In this document: positions 59,560 to 64,000 of the stretch, in pieces | Position numbering within the stretch: position 1 is the first letter of the stretch | Layout of the letters: each line of letters begins with the position of its first letter | From: Mytilinidion resinicola | Lineage: Eukaryota; Ascomycota; Dothideomycetes; Mytilinidiales; Mytilinidiaceae | Length of the DNA: 64,000 nt | Assembly: GCF_010093595.1 (NCBI RefSeq) | Contig: NW_022985469.1 | Location: 381,523 to 445,522 of the forward strand | Reading direction: 5' to 3' | Made by a program: the position numbers and the translations under genes | The notes under the pieces: generated by a model | The model's database searches: none | Seen by the model: the letters and a program-made list of their open reading frames with translations, nothing else | What the model was told of the DNA's origin: nothing

Positions 59560-62438
59560 GTGCTTAGATATTTAGATGCCAGGGATTATATCTACGTATT
59601 TTTAAGGTTACTAAATACTTATATAGGCCCGAATAATCGCCTAATTATAGAGCTAGACTATAAAAAGGAATATTTTAAAGTAATATATTCTACTACTAAG
59701 CCGGCCAAACTACTAAGCCGGCTACTTTTCCTTAGTATAACCAATACTATATACGCGCAGTTAGTTTATTCGTAACTAGCTATAGAACTTATATATAATA
59801 CACTTAGATTAGATTTAGAAGAAGCTTTTTAATCCTTTTTACACGTACGCGTATTATACCTAGCCTCTCTATAGTTTCTATAGCGCCGTTAAGCTAGTAA
59901 AGCCCTATTTATACTATTTCTACTACCTACCTTTTTCCGTGGATTAAATACTCTAGATACTTTAGCAGCTATATATAACACTGCTATACTATACTTTATT
60001 ATACTGCCAGTCTGGATTCGCTTTCTTTTACAACCTTTATACTTAGTTATCTCTACTAGTTGCTTTTTAAGCTCTTTAACCCGGGCTTTAATAAGTATAT
60101 TTTTATATAGTATTTTTTCGGCTCTTTTAATAAGCTTTAAGAAGCCTTTTTAGGCGGTTGTTAGTAACTATATAAAGGAATTGCTTACTAGCCTTAACTA
60201 TAATCTAAATTTATATATATTGCTTAGGGTTTTTAATTACTATAGTGTTTTTAGTAGGGGTGCTAGTAGTAGGGTCCGTAACTATATATTAAGGCAATTA
60301 AAAACTACCTGCATATTAATAGGAACTAATCTAGAGGCCTTAAAGGCCTTTTTATAGTTCTTATATATAAACACGTTAAAAAACGCGTTTTTAAAGGCTA
60401 GTAGGAAGCCTTCTTTATTAATATAGTAAACGCGTTAGCGTGCTAAGTTTTATATACGTTAAGAGTACTTTAGCTTTAATAGCGAGAAGTATACTATATT
60501 AAGTAGCTAAAGTATATACGATAAATGCGCAGGTATATAGAGGGTAAGGATTTGTTATTTAATATAATAATTTTTAAAATCTTAGTTAAGGTGGCTTTTA
60601 TAGCCGTCTAAAATTAGCAACCTATATAACCCTACCTAACGCGCCTTTATATACGTGTTAAAGTGCTTTAACTATTTAAGATAAAGCTTATTATTAGTCC
60701 AGCCGTTTTTAGAGATAGAAAGCTTCTAATTATATAGTATTTCTGCTTTTTTATACTATATAGAGATATAAACGCGTTTTTTATAGATAATAAATAGTAG
60801 GGTTATATATTCGGCAGCGCAGATACTTTAGATAACTATAACCTACTTTTAGTCGCCTAGTTAAATAAGATTAGGCCTTATATATCTCTTTAAACCTGTA
60901 ATAACCTTTATTATACTAATTATACCTATTTAAAAGCTAGTTTTATTAAAGTTATAGATATTATCTAGGTAGATACTATACTTAGCTATAGTTTTTTATA
61001 TAAGAGTAAACTATATATTAATAACCTCTAGGTCTTCCTAGAGTATCCTCTAGCAGTTCTTTACCTAATTAAAAGCTATTTTAAGCTCCTTTATACGAGA
61101 TATAAACTATTAAGTCTAGTTCTTACCTACTAGTATTCTACTACGCGCAGCTAGTACTTTATCTGCTATATCTACCACCTTATATAACCGGGGCGCAAAT
61201 CCTTATAAGTTTAGGTTAAGGATATATTATATAATTATATGCTTTTTAGTCGCAGTAAGCTTTAGGCAGTTTAGTTATAATTAAGGTTAAAATATAATTC
61301 TATAGAGCTAATTAGAGAGCCGCTAATATTATATATTAAAGGCTGCTGCAGCGCGTTATATAGTCCTAAATTAACTAGAGGTAAAGGCTTAAAGCGCAAA
61401 ATTAATACTGCTTTCTTACTAAAATAAATAATCGCTGCGTTATTAATATATTGCTATATAAATATAGTATTAGTTATACTAAGGAAAAATAGCCGGCTTA
61501 GTAGTTTAGCCGGCTTAGTAGTAGAATACGTTATATTATAAGGTAATAGAGTATTTCCTAAGGTATATATACGACCTATTTCTTCTATTAGCTATAGAAT
61601 ACACTGCTAATACCTTTAAGTTAAGCCTTCTATTTTAGGTGCTATAATAGAACTATATTATTGCTAATAATTAGTTTAGTTTTTATAATTAGCAATTTAA
61701 TATATTAAAAGGGACTAGCTATATAGGGCTTAGCTTTTCTTTTAGTAACGCTTTAAAGGTTTATAAATTTATTGCTAATTCTATTTATTTCTAATATAAA
61801 GTTCTTTCTAGTAGGAATATTCCTTAGGTTTTTATTAGGTATTAGAGGGATTTTTTAGGGCTATATTAAAATATATTGCAAGTATTTTAGAGGCTTCTAC
61901 TACTGCCTATATAGAATCTCTTAATTATACTTTTTAAATTTACTTTAGAAAGGAATAAAAACGTATTAGTAGAGCTTTAGAAATATATATCTAACCTAGC
62001 TACTAAATCTACGTATAATTATAGAGAGCAGCTATTAGCCTTTACTAAAACCCTATATATTAAAGCACCGAACGGGGATTATTTAAGGTTTACTACGGAT
62101 AAAGTATTATTTAGTCTAGAGCTTTATAGAAAGAGCGCCTGTTTAATAGGTATAAGTTTAATTACGCTAGAAAAAGTAGTAAAAGATGGTAATAGCGCGG
62201 CTTTTAAGTCTAATACAGCAATCTAGTATATAAGTTAGAGATTTATCTTTATAAGTAATAGCTACTACGGACTTACGCCGTATATTATATAAAAAGGAGA
62301 TATCTGCTATATTATCCGTGGTTTATAGGTACCTATTATCTTAAGGAAAATAGATAAAAAATACTATTATAAGCTTATTAGTAAAGCTTTTATTCTTAGT
62401 ATAATATAAGGCTAAGTTATTAAGAATATAGAAAAGTA
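59560..62438 (+). pseudogene. HET-domain (heterokaryon incompatibility) gene relic split by a transposon
   Basis: The left part (59560-59692) reads RYLDARDYIYVFLRLLNTYI, equivalent to the SDPRDYIYALLGL segment of HET proteins. The right part (from 61534) continues YYKVIEYFLRYIYDLFLL then AIEYTANTFKL. Removing the Fot1-like element and one TA restores one reading frame across the junction. The C-terminal end (62239-62412) has RFIFISNSYYGLTP, KGDICYIIRG and VPIILR, the usual end of HET proteins that reads as a redundant 'FFxTxxGxxGLxP...GDxVxxLxGxxxPxILR' pattern. Stops fall on expected Gln codons. HET proteins trigger cell death on fusion of unlike strains; this copy is dead. Confidence 0.68.
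59693..61531 (-). mobile_element. pogo/Fot1-like DNA transposon, copy 2, inserted in the HET relic
   Basis: 1,839 bases, same element and orientation as 36952-38800. Terminal inverted repeats lie at 59693-59762 and 61462-61531, flanked by TA at 59691-59692 and 61532-61533. The left tip is mutated (ATATATTC for ACGTATTC). The transposase relic is on the minus strand, with the Asp block near 60,590-60,620. Non-functional. Confidence 0.82.
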
Positions 62439-63399
62439 GGGTTTAAAAAAGTAAGATTTTATTTTATACTAAAATTGCATAGGCCAGGGTTTTTTACTTA
62501 GGATTTCTTAGAAAGAAAATAAGGCTTTATTATATTACTTCCTTATTAAAGTATTAACCTTTTTATATAGTAATAATTATTAAGGAATTTATAAGTACTA
62601 TAGTGCTATCCGTTAGAATTTTTAGAGGCTGGCAACTTATTATATAATAATTTACTGCCTTAAGGTAGCTGGATTATATATTAAAGATTTTTATTAATAA
62701 ATATTCGAGAGAGCTCTAGTTATCGCGGAAATATTTTAAGTATACCCCTATAAGCTACTAAAATAAGTTAAGTAAAGTCTGTATTAAAAGCTATAGAAAG
62801 ACTGCGCGCTAAGAATTTCTCGATTATAAAAACCGGAAGCTAATTATGCAAGCAAGTATATTATTATAGCTACCCGCTATTTATTTACTATTACTATAAT
62901 CGCTAATATAGACTAAGCTAGCTAGGTGCTAGCGTAAGCCTTCCTTCTAAATATGCCTAGGATATACGCTTTCCTAGCAAAATAGGGTAATATTCCTTTT
63001 TCTACGCTCTATTATTATAATAAGGAACAACGCTTAATAAAGGGAAGGCCTAAAGCCAGCAATATTTTACCCTAGAAAAAGAATTAATAGGAGATTACTA
63101 TAATCTAGAAATAATCTATAGATTTTTTAGGAGTCCTCTTTTATATTTAAATATACTTATATTAACCTATATTAAGCACTATATAAGTACTTATTAGTTA
63201 TAAAAGAGATAACCCGTTATATATATATAAGGGCCTGGACCCGAACAGGTTTTAAAAGTAGATTATAGCCTTCTTGCAACCTATTATATAGGTACCTTCG
63301 CACCTAATATAGGGCTGCTACCTTAAGCTAAGTTTTCTAAACAGCCTATAATATTTTCTATTTCCTGTAGTCCCTTTAATTATTAAATGCGATATTTAC
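62439..63399. other. RIP-degraded spacer between HET and TPR relics
   Basis: AT-rich, stops in all frames. I recognise no family here. Confidence 0.35.
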
Positions 63400-64000
63400 T
63401 TCTTATAATTTTGCTGTAAATTCTTATTATTAACTATAGGAATATTTTCCGCTTCGGGAATTAAAGCACTTAGATTTTCTAGTATACTCTAATAGTATAG
63501 ATAGTTATTTCCAATAACTTTTATATATTCTACTAGGGCTTTCGAGCATATTATCCTAGCCTTAGCTAAATAACCTTAACTTTAGAAAACTAAACTAAGG
63601 CCCTAGTTTATATTTAGTGCCGGGATATAAGTAGTAATATTTTCTAGATTAAGTACCTTTTTATATTTTTATAGTGCTCGCTTATATATTTTTTCTACTT
63701 TACTTAGCTTGCCCTAGTTTATATAGAGGGCACCTAAGTTATTAACTATAGAAAGTATTAACGTATACTTTACCCTAAATACTTTTTTCCTTTCTTATAG
63801 TACTTACTTATATATCTTCTCTACTTTACCTAGCCTGCCCTAGTTTTTATAGAGGGCGCCTAAGTTATTAACTATAAAAAGTATTAATATATACTCTGCC
63901 CTAAGTGCCTTTTTATACCCTTATAGCGCTCGCTTATATATCTTTTCTACTTTGCCTAGCTTACCCTAGTTTTTATAAAGGTTACCTAAGTTATTAACTA
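63400..64000 (-). pseudogene. kinesin-light-chain-type TPR repeat gene relic (probable NLR C-terminus), runs off right edge
   Basis: On the minus strand the sequence shows tandem 126-base (42-residue) units of the form NNLGALYKN-stop-GKLGKVEKIYKRAL. The stop is always TAG or TAA where the family has Gln (NQGKL, ALQGY). Two complete units, one partial unit at the edge and degenerate units down to about 63,440 are visible; the last part resembles the SKALVEYxKVIG...QSxLENLSAL end of fungal NACHT-TPR or PNP-TPR proteins. The NTPase part would lie beyond the window. Confidence 0.75.

Noticed and set aside
36952..64000. CRISPR arrays, tRNA or rRNA genes in the AT-rich block
   Set aside because: No regularly spaced repeats of CRISPR type and none expected in a fungus; no tRNA-like GGTTCRANYCC arm in a plausible cloverleaf was seen.

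Overview
This window comes from the nuclear genome of a filamentous ascomycete (Pezizomycotina; a Dothideomycete-like genome is my guess). The genes have short 47-81 base introns with GTRNGT donors and CTAAC-type branch points. There are three Zn2Cys6 regulators, fungal MFS transporters, a HET relic and strong repeat-induced point mutation (RIP). About 36.5 kb of gene-rich, GC-balanced DNA abuts about 27.5 kb of AT-rich, RIP-degraded repeat DNA. This is a compartmented ('two-speed' or isochore-like) architecture.

Left arm, 1-21.2 kb: a run of genes that reads like one catabolic cluster. In order they are a cytochrome P450 (cut by the left edge), two short-chain dehydrogenases, a very unusual zinc-finger regulator (two C2H2 fingers plus two Zn2Cys6 domains), a bicupin, a third short-chain dehydrogenase, a sugar-porter MFS transporter, a second Zn2Cys6 regulator, a cyclase/kynurenine-formamidase-like hydrolase, a TauD/TfdA-type 2-oxoglutarate dioxygenase, and a cytochrome b5-FMN lactate (2-hydroxyacid) dehydrogenase. 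Uptake, oxidation, hydrolysis and regulation are all present. The 8-mer AGTTCCGG recurs in four intergenic spaces of this stretch. The substrate cannot be read from sequence.

Middle, 22.3-36 kb: ordinary genes (glucose-6-phosphate 1-epimerase, IKS1-like protein kinase), a broken STAND/ankyrin gene, a stand-alone RNase H-like gene, a third Zn2Cys6 regulator and a DHA1-type MFS transporter. The last intact gene ends at 35,906.

Right arm, 36.5-64 kb: no intact gene is visible. I see two copies of a pogo/Fot1-like DNA transposon (70 bp terminal inverted repeats, TA target sites) and two full-length chromodomain Ty3/Gypsy retrotransposons of one family in opposite orientation, with clear 5 bp target duplications CTAGG and CCTAT. 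Each retrotransposon carries an antisense accessory reading frame between pol and the 3' LTR. Under and beside these lie a HET-domain relic split by one Fot copy, a kinesin-light-chain-type TPR relic (probably an NLR) at the right edge, and about 4.8 kb of RIP-degraded sequence I could not identify. Stops sit mostly where CAA, CAG or TGG codons are expected, which is the RIP signature. The HET and TPR relics suggest that this was once an allorecognition or incompatibility locus.
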